Origin: Gentiana macrophylla
Taxonomy: Eukaryota > Streptophyta > Magnoliopsida > Gentianales > Gentianaceae
DNA: 64,000 bases
Assembly: GCA_026214975.1 (NCBI GenBank)
Contig: CM047817.1
Location: forward strand, 54,556,246 to 54,620,245
Direction: 5' to 3'
Shown here: positions 31,942-43,947 of the stretch, piece by piece
Layout: each line of letters opens with the position of its first letter
Position numbering within the stretch: the first letter of the stretch is position 1
The notes under the pieces: generated by a model
The model's input: only the letters and a program-made list of their open reading frames with translations
Database searches by the model: none
Told to the model about the DNA's origin: nothing
Position numbers and translations under genes: made by a program

Positions 31942-33633
31942 TGTTAGGTGTAGTGCCCGAAAGACAATTTGCGCAATTGTTTTTAATAATGAATGACAGA
32001 ATTTATCTCACCTTATTACTTGCTTTGTGCTTGTAAAGTAATACACTGCTGCAAACCCTAAGTATATCTGTATGTAACCACTTAACTCAATGTATGGATT
32101 ACACGTGAGGATTGAGTTAGTGGTGATATACTTAAACTGTTAGTCCATGGTGAACTTAATCAGAGTTTAGGGTCTCTTGATTAAAACACCAATAATGCGC
32201 CCAGAACACCTTAGGGTGTGATAGTCTTATCCGGACTGTCGGTAGAGGGTACCTATGTGGGGCATTTATATATGATGGCATTCATATAGGATGGACCGAT
32301 TTAATCGAATTTTTCGATATAATTCCGTAATCGAGGAATCTTATTAAATCATTAGATGATCATATATTGATCAACCTTAATCTGAGGTGATCTGAGTCTT
32401 TGCTTGTCCCGGGTAGTGTTTGATGTGTTAGTTACGGTTCACTTAAATATGTGTTCCAAGCCACTTCTCATTGGCACTATCTCAGGATGAGTGAGTAGTT
32501 CGATTTTCACATACATGGAATCCATTCCTTCTGCGGGAAGTAGAGACAGATCCCCTTATTTGTTAGCCCTAAGAAAGTGATCGATCCGGGAGTTTCGCAT
32601 TTGACTAATTAGCTACTAGTCAGATATGCATACTAATTGATCATCAGGGGGTTAATGGTAAATAAGGACAAGATATTCTGAGTCGGGTTCACGGAGACTT
32701 CCCACTCAGAATGGACAGTCTATGGAGGGTTAATCCATATGTAGTGATTATATCAATGGACGCTTATTCACTCTATGGGTTGAGTATAAGTATACATCTA
32801 TAATCGGTAGACTTCAGTTTCGGGTTTATGGTGGCGTAATCCCGGAATTAATAATTAATGTACTTATTTTGTTCGACGAATAATTAATTATTGGAGCTAC
32901 TGGTTATAGGTCCATGGTCCCCGATGTGGCTTATATAATTCGGACTAATAATCTTGTTATTTGGGCCTCAGTGATAATTAATTGGCTGTGCTAATTAATT
33001 GATATGCATGTATATTATTTAGTTGGGCTAAGTAATATAATACACATAAAAGACATTTTATGTGGGCTTTTTGACCCTTAATGTGGCGCCAATATATGTC
33101 AATTAAATAGAGAGAAATTAGTTTTCTTGGATAATTATTTGACATGTGATTTATCTTTTATTTCTTAAATGATAATTCATGGAATATTAGATAATAATGT
33201 GATTTATCCTAATTTGTTTGGGATAATCATTTTATTTATCTTTTATTTGGAATAAAGGATTAATGGAATAATTATCTCTTAATTATTTAATCCTTGGAGG
33301 ACAAGGATTACTCTCCTATATAAAGAGAGTTCTCCCAAGCCTTAATTGATTGGCAAAATTTCGACCACTATTAGAAAAAGAGAGAAAATTTTGTTTTTCT
33401 TGCCTAGGGTTTTTAGTATATGAAGGAGGCTCGTGTATCAAGAAGGGTGTCCACCAACCGCCATTTGGAGAACACATCGGAAGATCAAGGCGACTCTTCC
33501 CGTTATTGGTAACATAATCTTAAACCCCCTTGTAGTACTTAAGTCCTTTAATTATGAATTGTGTCATATAAATCGTGATCCATCCGCTGCGCATAGATCT
33601 AACTCGTTTAGATCTAAGAACCTGCATCCTTCA
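31942..33633 (+). repeat. 5' LTR of LARD-C
   Basis: 1692 bp, TGTTAGGTGTAGTGCCCG...CCTGCATCCTTCA. TATA box TATATAAAG at 33317-33325. It lacks a hairpin-forming segment present in its partner at 41316-41338. Its first part aligns with the LARD-B LTR, but its end (CTTCA) differs from that of B (CTAACA). Confidence 0.95.
33317..33325 (+). promoter_or_regulatory. TATA box, LARD-C 5' LTR
   Basis: TATATAAAG within CTCTCCTATATAAAGAGAG, also at 41213-41221 in the 3' LTR and on the minus strand in LARD-B LTRs. Confidence 0.7.
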
Positions 33634-33635
33634 TG

Positions 33636-33646
33636 TGGTATCAGAG
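33636..33646 (+). other. Primer binding site of LARD-C, tRNA-Met type
   Basis: TGGTATCAGAG, two bases after the LTR end. Confidence 0.88.
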
Positions 33647-34741
33647 AAAGGTTCCATGATTTATATAGTCATAATCGTGATTAAACGACTTAAAGGAGTG
33701 GAATTGCATGTAGGTAAATCTTATTTATTGTTTTATGCATTGATAGTGATAAATTGTTATGGTTGAAGAGATGGATTGGGGGTTGGCACTGTTTACCCGC
33801 TAGATCTATTGTAAACTCATATAAACGATGAAAATTTCGTTTACATGAGTATAGGAAATTATGTAATTTATTTTTATTGCAAGTTTAATTTCCAGAAAAT
33901 AGATCTGTACAGTAGCTGTTTAGTCTTTTCGTTGTTTCCGTTGTATGAGCCGTTAAAATGAAGATCCCTCCGGTCAGAATCAAGATTGGAAGTTGATGGA
34001 CAATCCCACAAAATTTGTCGTCCATCAGAGTCCGTTTGGATGTCCGTTCGTTGATGAGAAGAGGCAGCTGTAACAGAAAAACGCAGGATTCACAGAAACC
34101 CTAACTGTGACTTCCTCGATTTTCTGGAAAGTATTGGACCGTTGAAACGAATATCCGACCGGTTAGATCGATAATCATGGAGTTCTTGACGTGAAATAAA
34201 ATTTTCAGGACGATCGGGATTCATCTTGATCCCCGATCGGCCTCGGGAAGTAAATGATGCGCTGCTGTAAGAGTCTGTTTCAGCAGCAATTTGGGCGGCT
34301 CACTGAGGAAGATTGACAAGTCAAAGCTCCAATCCGACCGTTCATCTTGAAGTCTGAAGAATGAAGATCAGATCTGGAAAGTTTCGTCCCGATCCGAGTT
34401 CGTTTGATATGCCGATCATCGAAGATTCTAAACAGCTGCAGATTAGGGTTTTTTAATTTATTTTCGAATAGATTAGTTACGGGGGTGCCAACGGTCCATC
34501 TCGGTGTTTATTTTCCGCCCTAGTATACATGTGTAGATTGTATGAGTAGAACCGGAAAATTGCCATGACATGCATCATGAATTCCACTCCATATGCATAC
34601 ATGTAGAAATTAATTCGAGGAATTAGTTAGGCATGTATAAAACACACGATTAGTTTTAATTAATTGTTTGATATTAATTAGAAACTAATTAGGGTAAAAA
34701 CCGAGGAACACGGGTTTTTTCAATCGTCGAGGTTGGGTGAT

Positions 34742-34828
34742 GGATTCTCGGTGAATCCCACTCTGCGAAAGCATAAGGAGTAAAATCCGAAACCTCGTGG
34801 TTAAGGTGTTGGATTCTCGGTGAATTCC
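34742..34828 (+). other. Paired hairpins in LARD-C leader
   Basis: GGATTCTCGGTGAATCC (34742-34758) and GGATTCTCGGTGAATTCC (34811-34828) each fold as a GGATTC/GAATCC-type stem (the second with an extra T). They lie about 1.1 kb after the primer site. LARD-B has a matching pair at the same distance from its own primer site. Confidence 0.6.
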
Positions 34829-35179
34829 ACCTTACCTAAGGCGAGATTACGTTTTTGTTCCGTAGTGTCTACGTGAATGTTTGATGTTTAAGGATTGGAT
34901 AATCACAGGCAAACAGGTTGAAAGTGGTTTTAACCACGGTTGGGTGGTCAACGGTAGCTACGGCTCAATCGACTTCACCCTCCACGTGTGGCGTTTGCAA
35001 GGGTCCGCAATCGAGCCATCCGAAGAGCCACTACGGCTCAACGGAGCTCTCTAGCCTTGACCCGTCCGACGGCCACATATGTTCTAACGAATAGGTCGGG
35101 TGGGCTAGCCCACATAACCGACAACATTCGGGCCTATGATTTATTGTTCCTTAATGTAACATCAAGTCAAAAATGTGAT

Positions 35180-35420
35180 CGATAAACCCACCACTTTTTC
35201 AAAATATTGAGTGGGAGCGGAGAGGCGACGGCCGACCCCACGGCCTCTCTTGTTGACACAAGCAACGTGAGAGAATGGTGACGCCTCATGCCGGCCTGGG
35301 ACCGGCCTCCCAAAGGAAGGCCTTCACCGCTATCAAAATTCAAGGCTTGGTCTCCGAAAGGATAGGATTTTGGGTACTGTCGGGTCACCGACCGACCCTA
35401 AAGCGACACACTCGGGGTCT
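35180..35420 (+). other. GC-rich block conserved between LARD-C and LARD-B
   Basis: This block aligns in reverse with LARD-B 44930-45170. The stretch 35322-35378 is identical or nearly so to 45030-44975. It is more GC-rich than its surroundings, and its open frames are not shared between the two copies, so the conservation is not obviously coding. Confidence 0.65.
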
Positions 35421-35764
35421 ACCTAAAAAATCTGAGACAGTGAGGTCATACTCATAAAGGGTATTTTTGGTAGTACCTTGGCTGAAAAAGGAAAGGTGAT
35501 TGACGATCACAAATGAGATGTTCGATTCTCAATCTGATCTTCAATATTAATCGAAACCTCTTTGACCTACCCTAATGCGGCACTGAGGCATTAGATTAAA
35601 TCCTTGGAACGGTAGGATAGACTATAAGTACTTAGTTTATGTTCCTAGTGTATGATTTGGATTTATTCTGTCAATTTTATTTACAACTGTTATATATATA
35701 TCTCTCTAAGGTGCTAGACTGCTAGTGTAAAATGGACTAGTAATGACTTCGTTAAAAAGTGGTT

Positions 35765-37096
35765 AGTAACTAGAACGTTGTAGCTATTAATCTCACATGC
35801 GATTAATTTTTCGGAAGAGATATTTCTCTTGAGCCTTCAAGACTTAAGTGACGTAAACAAGTATGTCACTGCTGTCACTCGTGTTGAACGAGAGACAACC
35901 ATAGTTAGTTTGAAAGATCATTGGGACGACAAAATTCTTCTAGTGGATTTTAATTGTGTAGTGTCTACACGAGAAATTTTCTAATAGAAAAATTGGAGAA
36001 TCATAAATTTAAGTGTCGCTAGTTAGACGGTATTTGGAACCGATAAACTAGTGGGAGCTTTTATATTATGTTTTTCTAATTTATTAGAAAATCAGTCCCA
36101 CTGGGTAACACTTTCATTAGACATCCCACAGTTCACGAGTAGTGTCTACTCAAACGAACTGCTAGTTCAAGACTATTTCCTTTTAAGGAAAGTTAAGAAT
36201 GGGAAAGAATGTCTATAAGTGTTAATCATCTTAACTAAAGTTTTGAGGCTAAACCGAAACATTAATTAAAGAAAGTATAGGATAAGGAAAGTGATTTCGG
36301 ATCACTAACCAATGAATCCTTAGCGACTTTCTTAACTGACTAACTTGACTCAGTGGATTAGTTATTTGGAAGAACAATGAAGCTGTGCATTAATAAAGTA
36401 ACAACAGGAAGTAATTTCAGCTTGAATAGCAGTAACTAGAACGTTGTAGCTATTAATCTCACATGCGATTAATTTTTCGGAAGAGATATTTCTCTTGAGC
36501 CTTCAAGACTTAAGTGACGTAAACAAGTATGTCTCTGTTGTCACTCGTGTTGAACGAGAGATAACCATAGTTAGTTTGAAAGATTATTGGGACGACAAAA
36601 TTCTTCTAGTGGATTTTAATTGTGCAGTGTCTACACGAGAAATTTTCTAATAGAAAAATTGGAGAATCATAAATTTAAGTGTCGCTAGTTAGACGGTATT
36701 TGGAACCGATAAACTAGTGGGAGCTTTTATATTATGTTTTTCTAATTTATTAGAAAATTAGTCCCACTGGGTAACACTTTCATTAGACATCCCACAGTTC
36801 ACGAGTAGTGTCTACTCAAACGAACTGCTAGTTCAAGGCTATTTCCTTTTAAGGAAAGTTAAGAATGGGAAAGAATGTCTATAAGTGTTAATCATCTTAA
36901 CTAAAGTTTTGAGGCTAAACCGAAACATTAATTAAAGAAAGTATAGGATAAGGAAAATGATTTCGGATCACTAACCAATGAATCCTTAGCGACTTTCTTA
37001 ACCGAGTAACTTGACTCAGTGGATTAGTTCTTTGGAAGAACAATGAAGCTGTGCATTAATAAAGTAACAAGGGGCAGTAATTTCAGCTTGAATAGT
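35765..37096 (+). repeat. 666 bp tandem duplication in LARD-C
   Basis: Two copies, 35765-36430 and 36431-37096, each starting AGTAACTAGAACGTTG. They differ by only a few substitutions (for example GTCACTGCTG against GTCTCTGTTG, and ACAACAGGAAG against ACAAGGGGCAG), so the duplication is young. Each contains CTAGTGGGAGC. Confidence 0.9.
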
Positions 37097-39743
37097 GGGA
37101 GTGATAAAAGGAAATGAATTTCGGATTCTATCCTTGAATATCACAGAAAAATTTATTTTTCTGTTTACAGAATCGTTGAAACAATTGGATTCACTTTCAA
37201 CTTGATATATTGTTGCCTCATAGAAAGTGAATATGACATTTGTAGTACGAATCTGAGACTCGGACTTTTGTTTGATAAAGTCAGAACCACTTAGAACAGC
37301 TGAATAAGTATGTGTAACACATCTAAAACTATTAAAGGTAAAAGGTTTCTGTATTAAGATAAACGACCTTTCAATATCTATTAATTAGTGCATATATCCT
37401 AGAGACAAGACCTGCTGACTGGCTAAGGGTGATTCATATCTCCCAGTCTTGGAACACTATCTCAAAGGAACAATGACTATGTTTCTTTTCAATCGGGAAA
37501 GGGTAATAGTTTTGAAGGGGTAACATAGCTTGTTCACCATGACCTTCGGGGTCTAGTGAGAGATACAAGCTAGTGGGAGATTTTGAGTGGTGACATTCTG
37601 TCTCGATAACTACTCAAAACTTTGGTTGGTTTATCGAAAGAATACAAGGAGGTGTCTCTCGATTTTAGCGAGAGAATAGAGTATTCCATGCTCGAAATAG
37701 GCTATCGCATAGTCTTGGGATGATGCTCGCCCGCCTCCTAGTAGAATGTTTCTCACCGAGGAAGAAACCATAGACTTGCCCTATATAGTTATTGATATGC
37801 TACAATACACTGTTAAACTCGATTAAGATAATTCGTTGCAAAATAACAGTTAACATTATTATGTAAACCGAGAAGTCTACCTAAGAAGATGCTAGTGAGT
37901 TTATGGATAAGGAGTAAATTCGGTTCACACCACATCCGTAAATGTAGGCATTTAGCATTTAATGCTTGAAGGTAGGACTGGGGATTTTGCGCATACGTTC
38001 AGATTGTGACTGTTCGTGAAATATCTTAATGAGACGAGTGAAGGTTGATTATAAGATTCTTGAGATCGAAAGTGACGGTTGAATCTGTCACAAGCCTTCG
38101 ATAGAATCTATAAGAAATGTGACCTTAAACCTTGGAGTACGGTTACCCAAAGGTAGTTACTATCTAATTTATTCAGACCACGTCCAACATCGGTTGTTGG
38201 TGATTACACTGATAAATACTACTAGATCAGGATGTCAATCCACCACGCAGTGGGAGTATGGTTTAACCATTGACCCATTGTGGTTTTGTGGACTTTACGG
38301 TCTGCTGGGGTGATTGATAACCTATGGTTCTTAGTGGGCTGTATAGGATTCTAATCATAGAGGTTGGTTTGACAGCCTTAACCTTGTAAATGGTGTTTTT
38401 GTACTCCAGTTTTGTTCAGTCTATTGTAGAACCACCTGAGTGTCTCAGGCCCAGAGGGAGCAATTGGATCTACATAGAAAAGAGTCGAATGAATAGGAAA
38501 GTTTAAATTTTCAGCGCAAAGTTGAGTGGTATAGGGGTGATTCCCTGACAAGTAGAGAGTTAACCAGACCTTGAACTCTCTCACCATTCAGTCTTGCTAG
38601 ATTTCATTAGAAAGCAGAAAATAGGGGTGATTCCCTGAGACTTTCTTGCCGAACAACGGAATCTGAATTCATTCAGAACAGAAGGGTTTTAGCTAAGAAT
38701 GAATAACGGATTCGTTACAAAGTAGAAGATAGGGTGATTCCCTAAGACATTTTTTTTGCGAGACTAACGATATCTTAATTCATTCAGAAAGAACCTTTGG
38801 TAGGAGGCCTGCCATGGCTTATATCGTTTGTGGATTTAAGAGAACCTCTTGGTAATTTAAAAGTCACATGTTTTAAAATATGTGGACTTGACCAAAATAT
38901 TGATAAGCTTTTTTGGAGACTGGATATCAATATTGGTAATGTAGTAGTAGTATTAGTGTTCATAAATGATAACACTAAAACGGTTGGAAACAACATGGGT
39001 GTGCTATCTGAAGTCGGAAACTGACACGCCAAGATTCTCTGGATGAGAGAATTGGACTATATTCTAAGAATTTGATTCGGTCAAATTCACAAGAATGAGT
39101 CATTGGCTATCCCATCCGTCTTATTGGTTAAGATGATCATGCATATACGTATGCCACATTCAACGAGAGTAGTCCTACCTTACATCTCAGGAATGATTCT
39201 CTAAATCTCCGGATAAAGAGAAAATGGGATAGAGTCTCTCTTGGATAACTGCAAGTCAGGTTATCACAAGTCAATAGTAGTCGAATCTCGGATTCGAGCA
39301 TTGAATAGCGGTTTTAGTACGTCCTCAAGTATCTTTAGAGAACGAGGAATCATATGCTTGTATATTCAGGTGCAAACTTGAATATGGTTGAATACACTGA
39401 TTGTGACTTGCAGTCAGATTAAGGATGATCATTAGGTTGATCTCGGGCTCAGTGTTTACGTACTCATAGTGCTTAGAATTTCCTTTTTGGTCTGGGAGTA
39501 ATTCCAGGTCTGATAAGCCGATATCACTTCATTGTGAAAACAGTGAAGAGATAGCTTAGAAGGATCTTCTCGGTCACCAGAGGTCAAAAGCATATTGAGA
39601 GAGAGTACCGCCTGATTAGATGGACCGGCAACGTTTCGATCCTAAAGATCGTCTCGGGCCGACAACCAAAGCGATCGAGTGTACCAAGTCTAGTGCTTGG
39701 AGGGTACGGCATTGAGGAATATATCTCATCTGCTTTTAGAGCA

Positions 39744-39825
39744 AGTGGGAGAGTGTTGTGAATAAGATGAGAAAGGGTGTGCTCTAAAAACAATCATTAC
39801 TTGTCATTTCGTGCAAGTGGGAGAT
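39744..39825 (+). other. Two polypurine tracts of LARD-C
   Basis: GCAAGTGGGAGATTGTT directly precedes the 3' LTR (39814-39825 to the LTR start). A near copy, GCAAGTGGGAGAGTGTT, lies 72 bp upstream (39741). LARD-B has the same pair with similar spacing. Confidence 0.75.
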
Positions 39826-41562
39826 TGTTAGGTGTAGTGCCCGAAAGACAATTTGTGTAATTGTTTTTAATAATGAATGACATAATTTATCTCACCTTAT
39901 TACTTGCTTTGTGCTTGTAAAGTAATACACTGCTGCAAACCCTAAGTATATATGTATGTAACCACTTAACTCAGTGTATGGATTACACGTGAGGATTGAG
40001 TTAGTGGTGATATACTTAAACTGTTAGTCCGTGGTGAACTTAATCAGAGTTTAGGGTCTTTTGATTAAAACACCAATAATGCGCCCAGAACACCTTAGGG
40101 TGTGATAGTCTTATCCGGACTGTCGGTAGAGGGTACCTACGTGGGGCATATATATATATGATGGCATTCATATAGGACTGGACCGATTTAATCTGAATTT
40201 CTCGATATAATTCCGTAATCGAGGAATCTTATTAAATCATTAGATGATCATATATGGATCAACCTTAATCTTGAGGTGATCACGAGTCTTTGCTTGTCCG
40301 GGGTAGTGTTTGATGTGTTAGTTACGGTTCACTTAAATATGTGTTCCAAGCCACTTCTCATTGGCACTATCTCCAGATGAGTGAGTAGTTCTGATTTTCA
40401 CAGACATGGAATCCATTCCTTCCTGCGGGAAGTAGAGAGACAGTCCCCTTATTTGTTAGCCCTAAGAAAGTGATCGATCCCGGGAGTTTCGCATTTGACT
40501 AATTAGCTACTAGTCAGATATGCATACTAATTGATCATCGGGGGGTTAATGGTAAATAAGGATAAGATATTCGAGTCGGGTTCACGGAGACTTCCCACTC
40601 GAGAATGGGACGATCTATAGAGGGTTAATCCGTATGTAGTGATTATATCAATGGACGCTTATTCACTCTACATGGGTTGAGTATAAGTATACATCTATAA
40701 TCGGTAGAGTTCGGGCCGGGTTTATGGTGGCGTAATCCCGGAATTAATAATTAATGTACTTATTACATTCGACGAATAATTAATTATTGGAGCTATCGGT
40801 TATAGGTCCATGGTCCCCGATGTGGCTTTTGTAATTCGGACTAATAATCTTGTTATTTGGGCCTCAGTGATAATTAATTGGCTGGGCTAATTAATTGATA
40901 TGCATGTATATTATTTAGTTGGGCTAAATAATATAACACACATAAAAGACATTTTATGTGGGCTTTTTGACCCTTAATGTGGCGCCAATATATGTCAAGT
41001 AAATAGAGAGAAATTAGTTTTCTTGGATAATTATTTGACATGTGATTTATCTTTTATTTGTTAAATGATAATTCATGGAATATTAGATAAAAATGTGATT
41101 TATCCTAATTTGTTTGGGATAATCATTTTATTTATCTTTTATTTGGAATAAAGGATTAATGGAATAATTATCTCTTAATTATTTAATACTTGGAGGACAA
41201 GGATTACTCTCCTATATAAAGAGAGTTCTCCCAAGCCTTATTTGATTGGCAAAATTTCGACCACTATTAGAAAAAGAGAGAAAATTTTGTTTTTCTTGCC
41301 TAGGGTTTTTAGTAGAAGAAAAACTTTGAGTTTTTCTTGGTGTTGCATATCAAGGAGGATCGTGTATCAAGAAGGGTGTCCACCAACCGCCGTTTGGAGA
41401 ACACATCGGAAGATCAAGGCGACTCTTCCCGTTATTGGTAACATAATCTTAAACCCCCTTGTAGTACTTAAGTCCTTTAATTATGAATTGTGTCATATAA
41501 ATCGTGATCCATCCGCTGCGCATAGATCTAACTTGTTTAGATCTAAGAACCTGCATCCTTCA
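39826..41562 (+). repeat. 3' LTR of LARD-C
   Basis: 1737 bp. It aligns throughout with 31942-33633; most differences are at CAG/CTG sites. It contains an inverted repeat AAGAAAAACT/AGTTTTTCTT (41316-41338) that is absent from the 5' copy. A 110-codon open frame at 41242-41574 crosses the LTR end and is not a gene. Confidence 0.95.
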
Positions 41563-43947
41563 AATCACTCCTGAGAGGTAGGGTAGACTACATCGTTGAA
41601 TGATGCATAAATGCAAGAATATCTTAACTAGGTGAATATATGGGATTGCCAATGATCGATTTTCGAAAATTTGAGCGAATATCCTTTAGAATGAATCCCG
41701 ATGGCATGTAAGACTCTGACTTCAGATAACACACCCATGTTGTTTCCAACTGTTTCAGTGTTACCATTCACAAACACTAATCTACATACTACTTCACTAA
41801 TATTGATGCCCAGTCTACGAAAGACTTATCAACATTCTGGTCAAGTCCACATATTAAAATATATGACTTTGAAATGACCTAGAGGTTTTCTTTAATCCCC
41901 AAAGGATATAAGCTATGGCAGGCATCCTGCCAAAAGTTTTTTCTGAATAAATTAAGATACCGTTAGTCTCGCAAAAAGGTCTTAGGGAATCACCCCTATT
42001 TTCTGACGAATCCGTCATTTGTTCTTAGCTAAAACCCTTCTGTTCAGAATGAATTCAGATTCCGTTGTTCGGCAAGGAAGTCTCAGGGAATCACCCCTAT
42101 TTCCCACTTTCTGACGAAATCAAGCAAGACTGAGTGGTAAGAGAGATCAAGGTCTGGTTAACTCTCTACCTTTTAGGAAATCACCCCTACATGACTCAGC
42201 TTTGCGTTGAAAGTTAAACTTTCCTACTCATTCGACTCTTCTCCGTGTAGTTCCAGTTACTCCCACCGGGCCTGAGATACTCAGGTGGTTCTACAAGAGT
42301 TTCAACAGAATTGGAGTATCATACTCTATTCATAGGGTTATGGCTATTAAACCAACCTCTATGATCAGGATCCTATACAGTCCACGAAGGACTATAGGTC
42401 ATCAATCTACCCTATAGACCATAAGGTCCTGCAATAGGTAATGGACAAACCATACTCCCACTGCGTTCGGGGTGGAGTGATATACTAATCTAGTTTAGTA
42501 GTTTTTATTAGTGTTATCACCAACTACCGGTGTTGGATGTGGACTGAACAAATCAGTTAGTAACTTCTTGAGTACAAATACCACAAGATCTAAGGTTGTT
42601 ATTTATAGACTCTATCAGACCGAGTTTGACAGTATCACCGTCATTCTCTGATTTTACGAGTTTTATAACCAACCTTTACTCAATGCCTTAAGATATTTCA
42701 CGACCTGAACGTGTACGCAAAATTTCCAGTCCTACCTTCAAGCACTAAATGCTAAATATCTATATTTACGGAAGTGGGGTGAACCGAATTCACTCCTTAT
42801 TCACAAATGCATAGGCATCTTTTAGGTAGACTTCTCGGTTTTTCATTACAACCGTTATTTTGCAACCAATATCTTATATGAGTTCAGCAGCGTATCGTAG
42901 CACATCAATAACTATATAAGGCAAATTTATGGTGTATCCCTTAGTGAAAACATTTCACTGGGTGGCAGTCCCGAAGACTATGCAATAACCTATTTCTGAG
43001 TATGGAATACTCTATCTCTGGTGAAATCAGAGATTTCCTCCAAATATTTTGGATAAACTTACCGGAGTCTTGAATAGTTGTCAGACAAGATGTCGCTACT
43101 TCAAAAACTCCCACTAGCTTGTACCTTTCATATCACCCCGAATGTTGTTATGAACAAGCTATGTTACTTCTTTAAATCTATTACCCTTTCCTGATTGAAA
43201 GGAAACTTAGGCATTGTTCCTTTGAGACAGTGTTCCTTTGACTGGGAGATAGGAATCACCCTAAGCCAGTCTTCAGATATTGTCTTTAGGGAATATGCAC
43301 TAATTAATAGAAAGAAGCGTTTATAGAAATACGGAAACCATTTGCGTTTATATATTTTAAGATGTGTTACTAATACCTTTTCAGCAATGTTAAGTGGTTC
43401 TGACTTTATCAAACAAAAGTCCGAGTCTTAGGTTCGTGCTAGAATGTTATATTTATCGTCAATAAGTCAAACAAATTATCCTATTGAAAATGAATACGTT
43501 TGTTCCAACGAATCCGAAAAAACAGAAAATGAATTTTCTGTGATACTCAAGAATTGAATCCGAGATTCATTTTCTTATATCACTCCCACTAGTGTATCTG
43601 AAATAACTGCCCGTTGTCTATTTTATTTATCATTTAATGCAAAGCTACCTAGTTCTTCCAAAGAACTTTAGCTTTCGAGAAAATTGCTAGGATGCATTGG
43701 TCAGTGATCCGAAATCACTTTCCTTATCCTCTAATTTCAAATTTATTAATTTTCCGTTTTAGCTTAAAAACTACTTAGTTTAGACGACTAACACGTATAA
43801 ACGTACTTTCCCATTCTCGACTTTCCTTAGATGGAAACAGTCTTGAACTAGCAGTTCGTTTGAGCAGACAGTACTCATGAATTGTGGGATGTTCAGTGTT
43901 ACTTGCTTGGACTATCGATTTTTCTAATCATCAAATCATAAGACCAA

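Larger units (their letters stand above)
33647..39743 (+). other. Non-coding internal region of LARD-C
   Basis: About 6.1 kb with stops in every frame. Landmarks in order: paired hairpins (34742-34828), a GC-rich conserved block (about 35180-35420), a 666 bp tandem duplication (35765-37096), and a segment near 38790-39020 that aligns with LARD-B 41700-41930 in reverse. Six of the eight sense-strand AGTGGGAG octamers lie here (35210, 36050, 36716, 37094, 37572, 38249); the other two are the polypurine tracts. What the region does is unknown. Confidence 0.8.
31942..41562 (+). mobile_element. LARD-C: complete non-coding LTR element
   Basis: A 9.6 kb plus-strand element: 5' LTR 31942-33633, primer site 33636-33646, a 6.2 kb internal region without coding capacity, polypurine tract and 3' LTR 39826-41562. 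LTR start, primer site, polypurine tract and order of internal landmarks match LARD-B, in which it is inserted in the opposite orientation. No protein motif of gag, protease, integrase or RT was seen; the longest open frames are 60-83 codons and not conserved with B. Confidence 0.95.

Noticed and set aside
34988..35457. Two short plus-strand frames in the GC-rich block of LARD-C
   Set aside because: The block is conserved with LARD-B, but the frames are not open there, so conservation does not support a protein.
41242..41574. 110-codon open frame, plus strand
   Set aside because: It crosses the end of the LARD-C 3' LTR into the target duplication, and the matching frame in the 5' LTR is disrupted, so it is a chance frame.
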